Shown here: one piece after another, positions 51,637 to 59,471 of the stretch
Layout of the letters: every line of letters starts with the position of its first letter
Position numbering within the stretch: the stretch's first letter is position 1
Assembly (NCBI RefSeq): GCF_015234585.1
Contig: NZ_JADFCM010000001.1
Location: 310,001-374,000, forward strand
Direction of reading: 5' to 3'
DNA: 64,000 nucleotides
Origin: Pseudalkalibacillus hwajinpoensis
GTDB taxonomy: Bacteria > Bacillota > Bacilli > Bacillales > Guptibacillaceae
Position numbers and translations under genes: made by a program
Notes under the pieces: model-generated
Seen by the model: the letters and a program-made list of their open reading frames with translations, nothing else
Database searches by the model: none
Told to the model about the DNA's origin: nothing

Positions 51637-51711
51637 GGGGTCAGGCTCGAGCCTGACCCCACCAAAAGACAAAACAGTGAAAAGTGTTCCTCATCTAGGG
51701 ACACTTTTGAT
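51637..51711 (+). repeat. Composite REP element
   Basis: GGGGTCAGGC, TCGA, GCCTGACCCC (51637-51660) is a fully symmetric palindrome. The linker CCAAAAGACAAAACAGTG follows, then AAAAGTGTTCC and GGGACACTTTT with one T-G pair. Confidence 0.87.
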
Positions 51712-51781
51712 ATTTAAATTAATGTAAGTAGCTCCTTAAAAGCCTTATCATTAAAGGGTTTGAGAGGGAATAGAGGAAGGA

Positions 51782-51807
51782 GGGGGTCAGGTTCGAACCA
51801 GACCCCC
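51782..51807. repeat. Single REP palindrome before the response-regulator gene
   Basis: GGGGGTCAGGTTC and GAACCAGACCCCC pair except for one A-A mismatch. A linker-like AAAAAGAACACAAAA follows directly, but the second hairpin is missing and the response-regulator gene starts instead. Confidence 0.8.
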
Positions 51808-51836
51808 AAAAAGAACACAAAATGAGGGTGCTCCAA

Positions 51837-52526
51837 ATGAAACTATTAATGGTGGAAGATGATAAGACGATTGCAATGGGGCTTGACTATTCCTTGCAAA
51901 ACGATGGATATGAGACCATTGTCTGCTATAATGCTGAATCGGCCAGGGAAGTACTTATGAAACAGTTGCATGAGATCGATTTATGTTTAATTGATTTATC
52001 CTTACCAGATGGTAGTGGGTATAATCTTTGTGAATTAGTGAAGAAACAGAGTGATAAACCAGTTATTTTTCTTACGGCATTTGATGATGAAGTAAATGTA
52101 GTAATGGGTCTTGATATGGGCGCGGATGATTATATCACAAAGCCGTTTCGCATTCGTGAATTACTTTCAAGAATTAAATCGGTTTTGCGTCGTTACAATA
52201 AGCAACCACAGCCAAAATCCACTAGCATCATCACGATTGAAGATATCCGAATCAATACGCTAGAAGGCAAGGTTTATAAAAAAGGAGAGGAAGTTCTTCT
52301 AACGGCACTCGAGTATAGGCTCTTTCTGATTTTTGCCAATCATGTTGGACAGGTTTTAACGAGAAATCAGCTACTGGAACGAATCTGGGATGTGGCTGGT
52401 GATTTCGTCAACGATAATACGTTAACGGTGTACATCAAACGTCTACGAGAAAAGCTAGAGGACAATGCACAAAGCCCGAAAATCATCAAAACCGTGCGCG
52501 GATTTGGTTATAAGGTGGGTGAGTAG
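51837..52526 (+). CDS. OmpR-family response regulator
   Basis: A 229-residue response regulator with a receiver domain (acidic pair in VEDDK, phospho-acceptor Asp53 in CLIDLSLPDGSG, Lys in ITKPFR) and a C-terminal winged helix (RNQLLERIWDVAGDF and TVRGFGYKVG). It is followed by its kinase and an ABC transporter, the layout of antimicrobial-peptide or cell-envelope stress modules. GAGGGTG 6 bases upstream selects the ATG at 51837 over 51822. Confidence 0.93.
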   Translation: MKLLMVEDDKTIAMGLDYSLQNDGYETIVCYNAESAREVLMKQLHEIDLCLIDLSLPDGSGYNLCELVKKQSDKPVIFLTAFDDEVNVVMGLDMGADDYITKPFRIRELLSRIKSVLRRYNKQPQPKSTSIITIEDIRINTLEGKVYKKGEEVLLTALEYRLFLIFANHVGQVLTRNQLLERIWDVAGDFVNDNTLTVYIKRLREKLEDNAQSPKIIKTVRGFGYKVGE

Positions 52527-52527
52527 G

Positions 52528-53532
52528 TTGTTGCGTAATCGTGAAATACACTTTCTTTTTCTCGTTATTGGGGGAATCATTCTTGTTGCAACGGGACTCG
52601 CTGTGTTCGTGCTTTCTTACCAAGCGGCACTCTTAACACTGCTTACCTCGATCGCGCTCGTTAGTTGTTTTGTGTTTTTTACAAGATGGCGGTACCGTGA
52701 AATCGAGCGGCTTTCTGGTTATTTAAGACAGATTAGTAGTGGGGATTATACGTTAGATGTGAGAAATAATCATGAGGGTGAGCTCAGTATTTTAAAAAAT
52801 GATATTTATAAAGTTACGATGATGCTTTCAGAGCACCGTTCCCTTTTACAAGAAGACAAAGTGAAATTAACCAACGCGATTTCGGATATCTCCCACCAGC
52901 TCAAAACTCCGCTAACTTCGATGCTGGTGATGGTGGATTTAGTGAGTGATCCGAATTTAGATGAGGAGAAACGCGTTGAATTCACGACGAACATTCGCGT
53001 TCAATTAGAAAGGATCGAATGGCTAGTTTCTTCTTTATTGAAATTATCGAAAATAGATGCTGGAACGATTACCTTTAAAAAAGAGAGCATTTCCCCTCGG
53101 CAGGTGATCCAAAAAGCAGTAGAATCCATTCTCATTCCAGTCGATATTAAACAACAAAACTTAAGCATATCGGGTGACGACTCTGCCACTTTTGTCGGAG
53201 ATGTTAATTGGACTTCGGAGGCGCTTTTAAATATATTAAAAAACTGCGTGGAGCATACCGGTGAGGGTGGAACGATTTCACTCTCGTATTCCGAGAATCC
53301 GTTGTATACCGAAATCATCATTTCAGACAATGGAAATGGCATTCCGAAAGAAGATCTGCCTTATATTTTTAAACGATTTTATAGGGGTAAAAATGCGGGA
53401 GACGATAGCGTTGTTATCGGCCTTGCGATGGCGTACAGCATTATCACCAGCCAGAATGGGGATATTGAAGTAACGAGTGAACAGGGTACGGGGACCGAAT
53501 TTACTATTAAATTTTATAAGCAAGTTGTTTAG
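52528..53532 (+). CDS. Two-component sensor histidine kinase
   Basis: A 334-residue kinase with two membrane helices (about 10-55), a HAMP-like linker, a DHp domain with the phospho-acceptor His123 in SDISHQLKTPLTSM and a HATPase domain (NILKNCVEHT, DNGNGIPKEDL, FKRFYRGKNAGD). There is almost no extracellular loop, so it may sense through the membrane or the associated permease, as in BceS-type kinases. A TTG at 52528 (or 52531) after GGTGGGTGAG is the start; the stop of the regulator is 1 base upstream. Confidence 0.9.
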   Translation: MLRNREIHFLFLVIGGIILVATGLAVFVLSYQAALLTLLTSIALVSCFVFFTRWRYREIERLSGYLRQISSGDYTLDVRNNHEGELSILKNDIYKVTMMLSEHRSLLQEDKVKLTNAISDISHQLKTPLTSMLVMVDLVSDPNLDEEKRVEFTTNIRVQLERIEWLVSSLLKLSKIDAGTITFKKESISPRQVIQKAVESILIPVDIKQQNLSISGDDSATFVGDVNWTSEALLNILKNCVEHTGEGGTISLSYSENPLYTEIIISDNGNGIPKEDLPYIFKRFYRGKNAGDDSVVIGLAMAYSIITSQNGDIEVTSEQGTGTEFTIKFYKQVV

Positions 53533-53627
53533 AAAGGCCAGGTGACTAAACTGTCACCTAAGAGTCACTTTAACGTCATTTTAGGCAGATAAACTGAAGG
53601 TACATTAAATTTATGGGGGAATCTGCA

Positions 53628-54311
53628 ATGGATATTTTACAAATAGAAAATCTGTCTAAAGTGTATGGCAAAGGGGAAACGGCCGTGAAGGCACTTGATA
53701 ACGTCTCGTTTTCAGTTAAAAAGGGAGAATTTGTCGTCATTATCGGCCCATCTGGTTCGGGAAAATCAACCTTGCTTCACCTACTCGGAGGCGTGGATCG
53801 ACCGACAAGCGGCAACGTTCTCGTCGATAATACAAACATCTATCAACTTGATGAAACGCAGCTTGCTATCTTTAGAAGAAGGCAAATCGGGTTGATTTAT
53901 CAATTCTATAATTTGATTCCGATCTTAACTGTGGAAGAGAATATCACTCTTCCGATGCTATTGGATGAACATAAAGTCGATCAAAAACAGCTTGAGAATA
54001 TCGTCGGCACATTGGGCTTACAAAATCGACTTGGGCATTTGCCGAATCAGTTATCAGGAGGACAGCAACAGCGTGTGTCAATTGGAAGGGCACTCATTAG
54101 TAATCCTTCCATTATGCTCGCCGATGAACCTACCGGAAATTTGGATAGTCAAAACAGCAGTGAAATTATGGAACTGCTGAAAATGTTTAATAAAAATTAC
54201 AACCAAACGCTGATTGTCATTACGCATGATGAACGCATTGCTTTACAAGCGGATCGCGTCATTTCGATTGAAGACGGGAGGATTGCCAAAGACGAGGTGA
54301 TCCGTCCATGA
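53628..54311 (+). CDS. ABC transporter ATP-binding protein (MacB/BceA type)
   Basis: A 227-residue ATPase with Walker A GPSGSGKST, the Q-loop region YQFYNLIPILTVEENI, signature LSGGQQQRVSIGRAL and Walker B IMLADEPTGNLDS. The sequence is of the LolD/MacB/BceA class that works with FtsX-type permeases. GGGGGAA lies 6 bases before the ATG at 53628. Its end overlaps the permease start (ATGA). Confidence 0.94.
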   Translation: MDILQIENLSKVYGKGETAVKALDNVSFSVKKGEFVVIIGPSGSGKSTLLHLLGGVDRPTSGNVLVDNTNIYQLDETQLAIFRRRQIGLIYQFYNLIPILTVEENITLPMLLDEHKVDQKQLENIVGTLGLQNRLGHLPNQLSGGQQQRVSIGRALISNPSIMLADEPTGNLDSQNSSEIMELLKMFNKNYNQTLIVITHDERIALQADRVISIEDGRIAKDEVIRP

Positions 54312-56890
54312 ACATCGTAAACAAACTGACCGTGAGGCATTTGAAGGAGAATAAAAGACGGACGCTGGTTACCATCATTGGTGTCATTATCTCCGTAGCG
54401 ATGGTCATGGCTGTCGCGACGCTTGGTGTCTCGTTCATGGATCTCTTGCAACGACAATCGATCGCCACGGATGGAGAGTGGCATGTTCAATATGAGAACG
54501 TCGATTCCGATCAAATCGAAGCGATCGAAAGCAACGAATCAACCAAGACTCTGGTTCTCGCAAACGATGTTGGTTATGCCAAATTAGATGAAGCGAAAAA
54601 TGAAAGTAAACCTTATTTGTTTATTAAAGAATACAATGCGCAGGGATTCAAAAACTTCCCAATTGAAATAAGCGAGGGACGCTTGCCGCAGGAAGACAAT
54701 GAGATTGTGTTGTCTGAAGAAGTTGCGGGGAATGCAAAGGTGAAACACGGGATTGGCGATCAACTCACACTGAACGTTGGCGAACGCCAGATGAAAGGTG
54801 TTGAACGTCCTTTTTCTCAAAACGATCCCCTCCAAACGGATGTAGAAGGTATAAGTGAGTCATTAGAAAATGAGAACACGAGAACGTATACGATTGTAGG
54901 AACAATCAAACGTCCCACATGGGAACCCGCGTGGGCGCCCGGTTATACGGCGATTAGCTATGTCGATCAAAGCCTTATGAATAGCAAGGACACCGTTGAT
55001 GCCGTCGTCGTGTTGGACAAAGTGAAACGATCTCTTTATGAGCATGCAGAAACGCTGGCGAAACAAAACAATATTGAAAACGTCTCGTTTAACGATGAAC
55101 TGCTTCGCTACTATGGCGTGACCGATAACGATAACCTGTTAACAACATTGCTACTGTTAACCGGAATTATTATGAGCGTTATCATTATCGGTTCCGTTGC
55201 ATTGATTTACAATGCATTTGCGATTAGTGTTTCCGAACGTTCGAGACATTTAGGCATGCTGGCGAGCGTTGGAGCGACGAAACGACAGAAGCAAACATCG
55301 GTCTTTTTTGAAGGAGCGATTATTGGCCTGATCAGTATCCCGATCGGAATTCTTGCTGGATTTGCTGGAATAGCGGCTACTTTCATGTTCATTAATTCCT
55401 TTATTGAAGGGGCGCTTGGGGGTACAGAAAAGCTCCAAGTCGTCGTAACGCCTCTCAGTATTCTCGTTGCCTGTGGGATTTCAATCATCACAATTTTTAT
55501 TTCATCCTATATGCCAGCACGTAAAGCATCGAAGGTCTCAGCCATTGATGCTATCCGACAAACGCAGGATATCAAGCTATCTGGCAAAACAGTGAAGACT
55601 TCCAAACTGATTCGAAAATTATTTGGGATCGAAGCGGAGATCGGCTTGAAGAATTTAAAGCGGAATAAAAGAAGGTATCAGGTGACCGTTTTTTCACTTG
55701 TGATTAGCATTATCCTGTTTCTATCTGTTTCCTACTTTACGTCTAATTTAGAAAAATCTCTTGAACTATCCCAGCAAAATATCAATTTTGATATTCAAGT
55801 ATGGGGAAGCGGTGCGGATGAAGGGGACCTTGAGCCTTATACAAGGCTTAAGAATGTAACGAAGTCTAGTATCGTGAAGGAGCTGAACGTTAACACCTAT
55901 GTGGCTCGGGATGCGATCCCGCAAGCGTTAGAAGAAAATGTTCAGCAGGATGAGAGCATTCTCAAAGATGGCAAATATCCATACTACACGGTAATTCATG
56001 GATTGGATGAGCAAAGTTTTCAGGACTATGCAAAAAAAGTGGGCGTTGATGCAGAGAAGCTCAAGGGTTCGGACAATCCAACTGGCATTGTCATTGAGAA
56101 CATCTCTTATATGGATCAAGAGACAGGTCAATTTAAAGAAACCAAGTCTATTAAGACCCAAATTGGAGAAAGCATCGACCTTTATAAGATGAACTATGAA
56201 ACAGAAGAAGAAACGCTCATGAACAAAGTCGAGGTCAGTGCGTTAACGGATGAGGTGCCAATGGGAGTGCATACAGCTGGTATTGGTGGAATTGACGTCA
56301 TTGTTTCTAAGGAAACCATGAATCAGTTGATCGATAAAGACGTCCAAGAAGACGTGCAAGCTTATCTGTATATGAACAGTTCAGATCCGATGGAGACGCA
56401 AGAAGCGATTGAAGATGAGAAAGGAACGAATCTGAATGTCTATAATGTTGTCCAAAGTAGACAGCGCGACAAGCAAATGATTCTGCTCATGTCGGTCTTC
56501 ACGTACGGATTTATTTCGTTAATTTCCCTAATCTCAATCGCAAATATTTTCAATACCATTTCGACAAGCATTTCTCTTCGTAAGCGAGAATTCGCTATGC
56601 TAAAGTCCGTCGGGATGACCCCAAAAGGGTTCAATAAAATGATGAACTACGAAAGCATCTTCTATGGCATGAAAGCAATCCTCTACGGGATTCCAATCAG
56701 CATTGCGATCATGTTCCTGATGTATTTGTCATTTAGAAGTACGTTTGTCTACGGGTTCACATTGCCGTGGATGAGTCTTCTCTTTGTGATCATTGCCATC
56801 TTCATCATCGTAGGTTCGGCGATGTTCTACTCCATTAAGAAATTAGAGAAGAATAATATTGTTGATACGCTGAAGCAAGAGAATGTGTGA
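54308..56890 (+). CDS. FtsX-type ABC transporter permease (860 aa)
   Basis: A large permease with two FtsX domains: an N-terminal helix, a large extracellular MacB-like domain (about 45-270), three helices (about 275-400), then a second helix, second extracellular domain and three final helices (about 730-850). The cytoplasmic motifs SERSRHLGMLASVGATKRQ and RKREFAMLKSVGMTPKG are typical FtsX coupling helices. With the kinase pair upstream it forms a complete sensing/resistance module, probably for an envelope-acting peptide or lipid; the ligand is unknown. Confidence 0.92.
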   Translation: MNIVNKLTVRHLKENKRRTLVTIIGVIISVAMVMAVATLGVSFMDLLQRQSIATDGEWHVQYENVDSDQIEAIESNESTKTLVLANDVGYAKLDEAKNESKPYLFIKEYNAQGFKNFPIEISEGRLPQEDNEIVLSEEVAGNAKVKHGIGDQLTLNVGERQMKGVERPFSQNDPLQTDVEGISESLENENTRTYTIVGTIKRPTWEPAWAPGYTAISYVDQSLMNSKDTVDAVVVLDKVKRSLYEHAETLAKQNNIENVSFNDELLRYYGVTDNDNLLTTLLLLTGIIMSVIIIGSVALIYNAFAISVSERSRHLGMLASVGATKRQKQTSVFFEGAIIGLISIPIGILAGFAGIAATFMFINSFIEGALGGTEKLQVVVTPLSILVACGISIITIFISSYMPARKASKVSAIDAIRQTQDIKLSGKTVKTSKLIRKLFGIEAEIGLKNLKRNKRRYQVTVFSLVISIILFLSVSYFTSNLEKSLELSQQNINFDIQVWGSGADEGDLEPYTRLKNVTKSSIVKELNVNTYVARDAIPQALEENVQQDESILKDGKYPYYTVIHGLDEQSFQDYAKKVGVDAEKLKGSDNPTGIVIENISYMDQETGQFKETKSIKTQIGESIDLYKMNYETEEETLMNKVEVSALTDEVPMGVHTAGIGGIDVIVSKETMNQLIDKDVQEDVQAYLYMNSSDPMETQEAIEDEKGTNLNVYNVVQSRQRDKQMILLMSVFTYGFISLISLISIANIFNTISTSISLRKREFAMLKSVGMTPKGFNKMMNYESIFYGMKAILYGIPISIAIMFLMYLSFRSTFVYGFTLPWMSLLFVIIAIFIIVGSAMFYSIKKLEKNNIVDTLKQENV

Positions 56891-56908
56891 GGGTGAGCGG
56901 TGGAAGCG

Positions 56909-56992
56909 GCGGGGTCATGGTCATGCCTGACCCCGCCAAAAGACAAAAGCAACAAAAGTGTCCTTCAGTGAGGGACGCTTTTGTTGCTTTTA
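56909..56992 (+). repeat. Composite REP element, terminator of the ABC module
   Basis: GCGGGGTCA and TGACCCCGC (56909-56936), linker CAAAAGACAAAA, then AGCAACAAAAGTGTCC (56948-56963) and GGACGCTTTTGTTGCT (56973-56988) with one T-G pair, followed by TTT. It starts 18 bases after the permease stop. Confidence 0.87.
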
Positions 56993-57056
56993 TAAGCCTG
57001 AGAATTTCTTCGAAGCCTTAATGAATAAGGGGGATCGTTGTTGAATGATAGCGAAC

Positions 57057-57097
57057 GGGTCAGAGAGGGGTCTGACCCCCTCAAAACACAACTGTTC
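57057..57097. repeat. Single REP palindrome before the cobalamin riboswitch
   Basis: GGGTCAGA (57057-57064) and TCTGACCC (57071-57078) around GAGGGG, then CTCAAAACACAACTG, similar to the linkers of the other copies. Confidence 0.7.
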
Positions 57098-57149
57098 CCC
57101 CCACTCTCGCAATCATGTATAATAAACCTGTTACCAATTACATAGTGAT

Positions 57150-57320
57150 CGATTCAGGTGTCTTTTCAATGAAGACTTAATAGGGAAGCTGGTGCAATTC
57201 CAGCGCGGTCCCGCCACTGTAAATGGTCGCCTGCTGCAGAATCCACTGTTCGAAACAGCGAATGGGAAGGAGCAGCATGCGATAACCATGAGCCAGGAGA
57301 CCTGCCTGAATCTAGCACGA
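57150..57320 (+). ncRNA. Cobalamin riboswitch (adenosylcobalamin class)
   Basis: The leader of btuF shows the typical B12-riboswitch elements in order: AGGTGTCTTT start (about 57156), GGTGCAATTCCAGCGCGGTC then CCGCCACTGTAAA (57189-57223), and the B12 box AGCCAGGAGACCTGCC (57291-57306). It precedes a cobalamin transport and salvage operon, so effector binding should switch that operon off. Confidence 0.95.
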
Positions 57321-57424
57321 ACAGCCTACGAGGATAGGGATGTGCGAACGGATTCAGGTGTAGACTTTGGCACACCGTTACTTCCATTCGACCATCTCCA
57401 TGCCCTCGTGCGTGGAGATTTTTT
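57305..57424 (+). terminator. Riboswitch expression platform (antiterminator and terminator)
   Basis: CCTGAATC (57305-57312) can pair with GATTCAGG (57351-57358). The terminator is ATCTCCATGC and GCGTGGAGAT around CCTCGT (57394-57419, one T-G pair), followed by TTTTTT. The btuF gene begins 38 bases later. Confidence 0.78.
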
Positions 57425-57461
57425 AGTTTAGAGACATCAGAAAACAGGAGGAGAAACACAC

Positions 57462-58445
57462 ATGAAAAAGCTTTATTCACTACTCGTTTTACTTTTTCTC
57501 GTTACAGGAATTATCGCAGGTTGCGGAGCGAGTGAAGAGAACAGCGCGACAAATGAAGGAAATGCGAATACAGAGCAAGCGGAACAGTCAGAAGATAGCG
57601 CTTTCCCAGTAACGATAACGGATGCGTTAGACCAGGAAGTTACGATCGAAAAAGACCCTGAAAAAATTGTCTCCCTGATCCCGAGTAACACTGAGATCCT
57701 TTTCGACCTAGGAGCAGGGGAAGAAGTCGTTGGCGTTTCTGACTTCGCCAACTATCCAGAAGAAACAGCTGATATCGAAAAAATCGGCGGCATGGAATTT
57801 AACGTGGAGAAAATCATTTCTCTAAAGCCTGATCTCGTACTTGCACACGGCTCAAGCGCACATAACTCAGAAGCAGGGCTACAGCAGCTTCGTGATGCTG
57901 GCATTACCGTACTCGTTGTGAACGATGCGAAAAGCTTCGATGAAGTGTACGATTCCATCGAAATGATCGGACAAGCAACGGGCGAAACGGAAGAAGCGGA
58001 AACAACGATCGATGAGATGAAGCAAGATCTTGAAGACATTCAAGCAAAAGCAGAAAGCATTAGTGAAGAAGATCAGAAAAATGTCTTCGTCGAAGTATCC
58101 CCTGCACCCGAAATTTACTCTCCAGGGAAGAATACGTTCATGGATGACATGCTAGCAATGATTCACGCGAAAAACGTGACGCATGACCAGGATGGCTGGA
58201 ACCAGGTGGATCAGGAAGCGATTATTGAAGCGAATCCTGACGTGATCATCACAACATACGGCTACTATACAGAGAAGCCAGTTGAACAGGTGTTAAGCCG
58301 CGAAGGCTGGCAAGACGTGACAGCTGTCAAAGATGAACAGGTTGTCGATGTGCATTCTGACCTTGTTACACGCTCTGGCCCTCGTCTTACTGAAGGAGTA
58401 GAGGAACTTGCAAAAGCGGTTTACCCGGATGTTTTTGCTGAATAA
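57462..58445 (+). CDS. btuF: Cobalamin-binding ABC transporter lipoprotein BtuF
   Basis: A 327-residue cluster-A solute-binding lipoprotein. The signal peptide ends at IAGC (Cys21), then an acidic linker and the binding fold PEKIVSLIPSNTEILFDLG, VGVSDFANYPEE, DGWNQVDQEAI. The fold is shared with siderophore-binding proteins, but the riboswitch upstream and cob genes downstream show a cobamide role. CAGGAGGAG precedes the ATG. Substrate: vitamin B12 or other corrinoids outside the membrane. Confidence 0.9.
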   Translation: MKKLYSLLVLLFLVTGIIAGCGASEENSATNEGNANTEQAEQSEDSAFPVTITDALDQEVTIEKDPEKIVSLIPSNTEILFDLGAGEEVVGVSDFANYPEETADIEKIGGMEFNVEKIISLKPDLVLAHGSSAHNSEAGLQQLRDAGITVLVVNDAKSFDEVYDSIEMIGQATGETEEAETTIDEMKQDLEDIQAKAESISEEDQKNVFVEVSPAPEIYSPGKNTFMDDMLAMIHAKNVTHDQDGWNQVDQEAIIEANPDVIITTYGYYTEKPVEQVLSREGWQDVTAVKDEQVVDVHSDLVTRSGPRLTEGVEELAKAVYPDVFAE

Positions 58446-59469
58446 ACGTTTTATTGCCTATCCGATTGCGTTAGCACTCTTAATTGGTGCCATGCTCCTT
58501 GGCATTTCAATCGGTACTGTTTCAGTTCCAGTGCTTACCATTCTGAAATTAATCGGAAGCGAAGTTTTGCACCTTCCATTCATAGGCACAACCGATCCGA
58601 TGTTTACAACAATTGTGATGGATATTCGCCTGCCGCGCGTCATTTTGGCAGGTATTGTGGGGGCGTCTCTTGCGATAGCAGGGGCCGCCTTTCAAGGTCT
58701 TTTACGCAATCCATTAGCGGATCCGTATGTGCTCGGCGTGTCGTCCGGAGCATCTGTTGGGGCCGTTCTCGTACTCTTTTTCAACCTATCATTGCCATTT
58801 GTCGGCATGTTCACCTTACCAGTTATGAGCATTGCCGCATCGATTCTTACCATTTTCCTCGTGCTTTTCTTTGCACGACAAATTGAGCGATCGATGCGCG
58901 TGGAGACGATCATCCTCACCGGAATTGTGTTTAGTTCATTTCTTGGCTCACTTCTGTCACTTATGATCGCTTTAACTGGAGAGGAGCTTCGTCAAATTAT
59001 CGGCTGGCTTCTTGGAAGCGTGTCGATGCGCGGATGGGAATACATCGGGATCATTCTTCCCTTTTTCATCATTGGATCAGGGATCCTGCTCTTTAGCAGC
59101 AAGGAGCTGAACGCAATGTCGTTTGGTGAAGAACGCGCTCAGCATATCGGCGTGAACGTCGCGAAACGAAAGCTTTGGATTCTCATCGGCGGCTCGATTT
59201 TAACAGGGGCAGCTGTTGCGGTTTCAGGAACGATTGGCTTCGTTGGCCTTGTGATTCCGCATTTAACGCGCCTCCTATGGGGTCCGGATCACAGGCATTT
59301 ACTGCCACTCTCCATTTTACTTGGAGCTGCTTTTCTAATCATCGCTGATTTAATTTCAAGAACGATCATTTCACCAACTGAGCTGCCGATTGGCGTCATC
59401 ACTTCGCTTATCGGTGCCCCGGTATTTGCCATTATTTTAATAAGAAGACGTAAGGAAAGAAGAGGATAA
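58429..59469 (+). CDS. btuC: Cobalamin ABC transporter permease BtuC
   Basis: A 346-residue FecCD-family permease with about ten membrane helices. Family motifs: DIRLPRVILAGIVGASLAIAG, GAAFQGLLRNPLADPYVLG and VSGTIGFVGLVIPHLTRLL. The ATG at 58429 overlaps btuF by 17 bases; the open frame starts at 58408 (TTG), and a TTG at 58435 is also possible. It pairs with the BtuD domain encoded next. Confidence 0.92.
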   Translation: MFLLNKRFIAYPIALALLIGAMLLGISIGTVSVPVLTILKLIGSEVLHLPFIGTTDPMFTTIVMDIRLPRVILAGIVGASLAIAGAAFQGLLRNPLADPYVLGVSSGASVGAVLVLFFNLSLPFVGMFTLPVMSIAASILTIFLVLFFARQIERSMRVETIILTGIVFSSFLGSLLSLMIALTGEELRQIIGWLLGSVSMRGWEYIGIILPFFIIGSGILLFSSKELNAMSFGEERAQHIGVNVAKRKLWILIGGSILTGAAVAVSGTIGFVGLVIPHLTRLLWGPDHRHLLPLSILLGAAFLIIADLISRTIISPTELPIGVITSLIGAPVFAIILIRRRKERRG

Positions 59470-59471
59470 GC

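Larger units (their letters stand above)
51435..51836. other. Intergenic region with two REP copies
   Basis: The 402 bases between the ferritin-like gene and the response-regulator gene contain a composite REP element (51637-51711) and a single palindrome (51782-51807). No gene, riboswitch or clear promoter is seen in the rest; short minus-strand frames here look random. Confidence 0.6.

Noticed and set aside
14340..56992. Explanation of all palindromes as simple terminators
   Set aside because: Several lie in promoter regions (48293, 51782, 30245), lack T tracts and are far more alike in sequence than unrelated terminators.
14340..57078. CRISPR array reading of the repeated palindromes
   Set aside because: The copies are kilobases apart, vary in sequence and have no regular spacers or cas genes.
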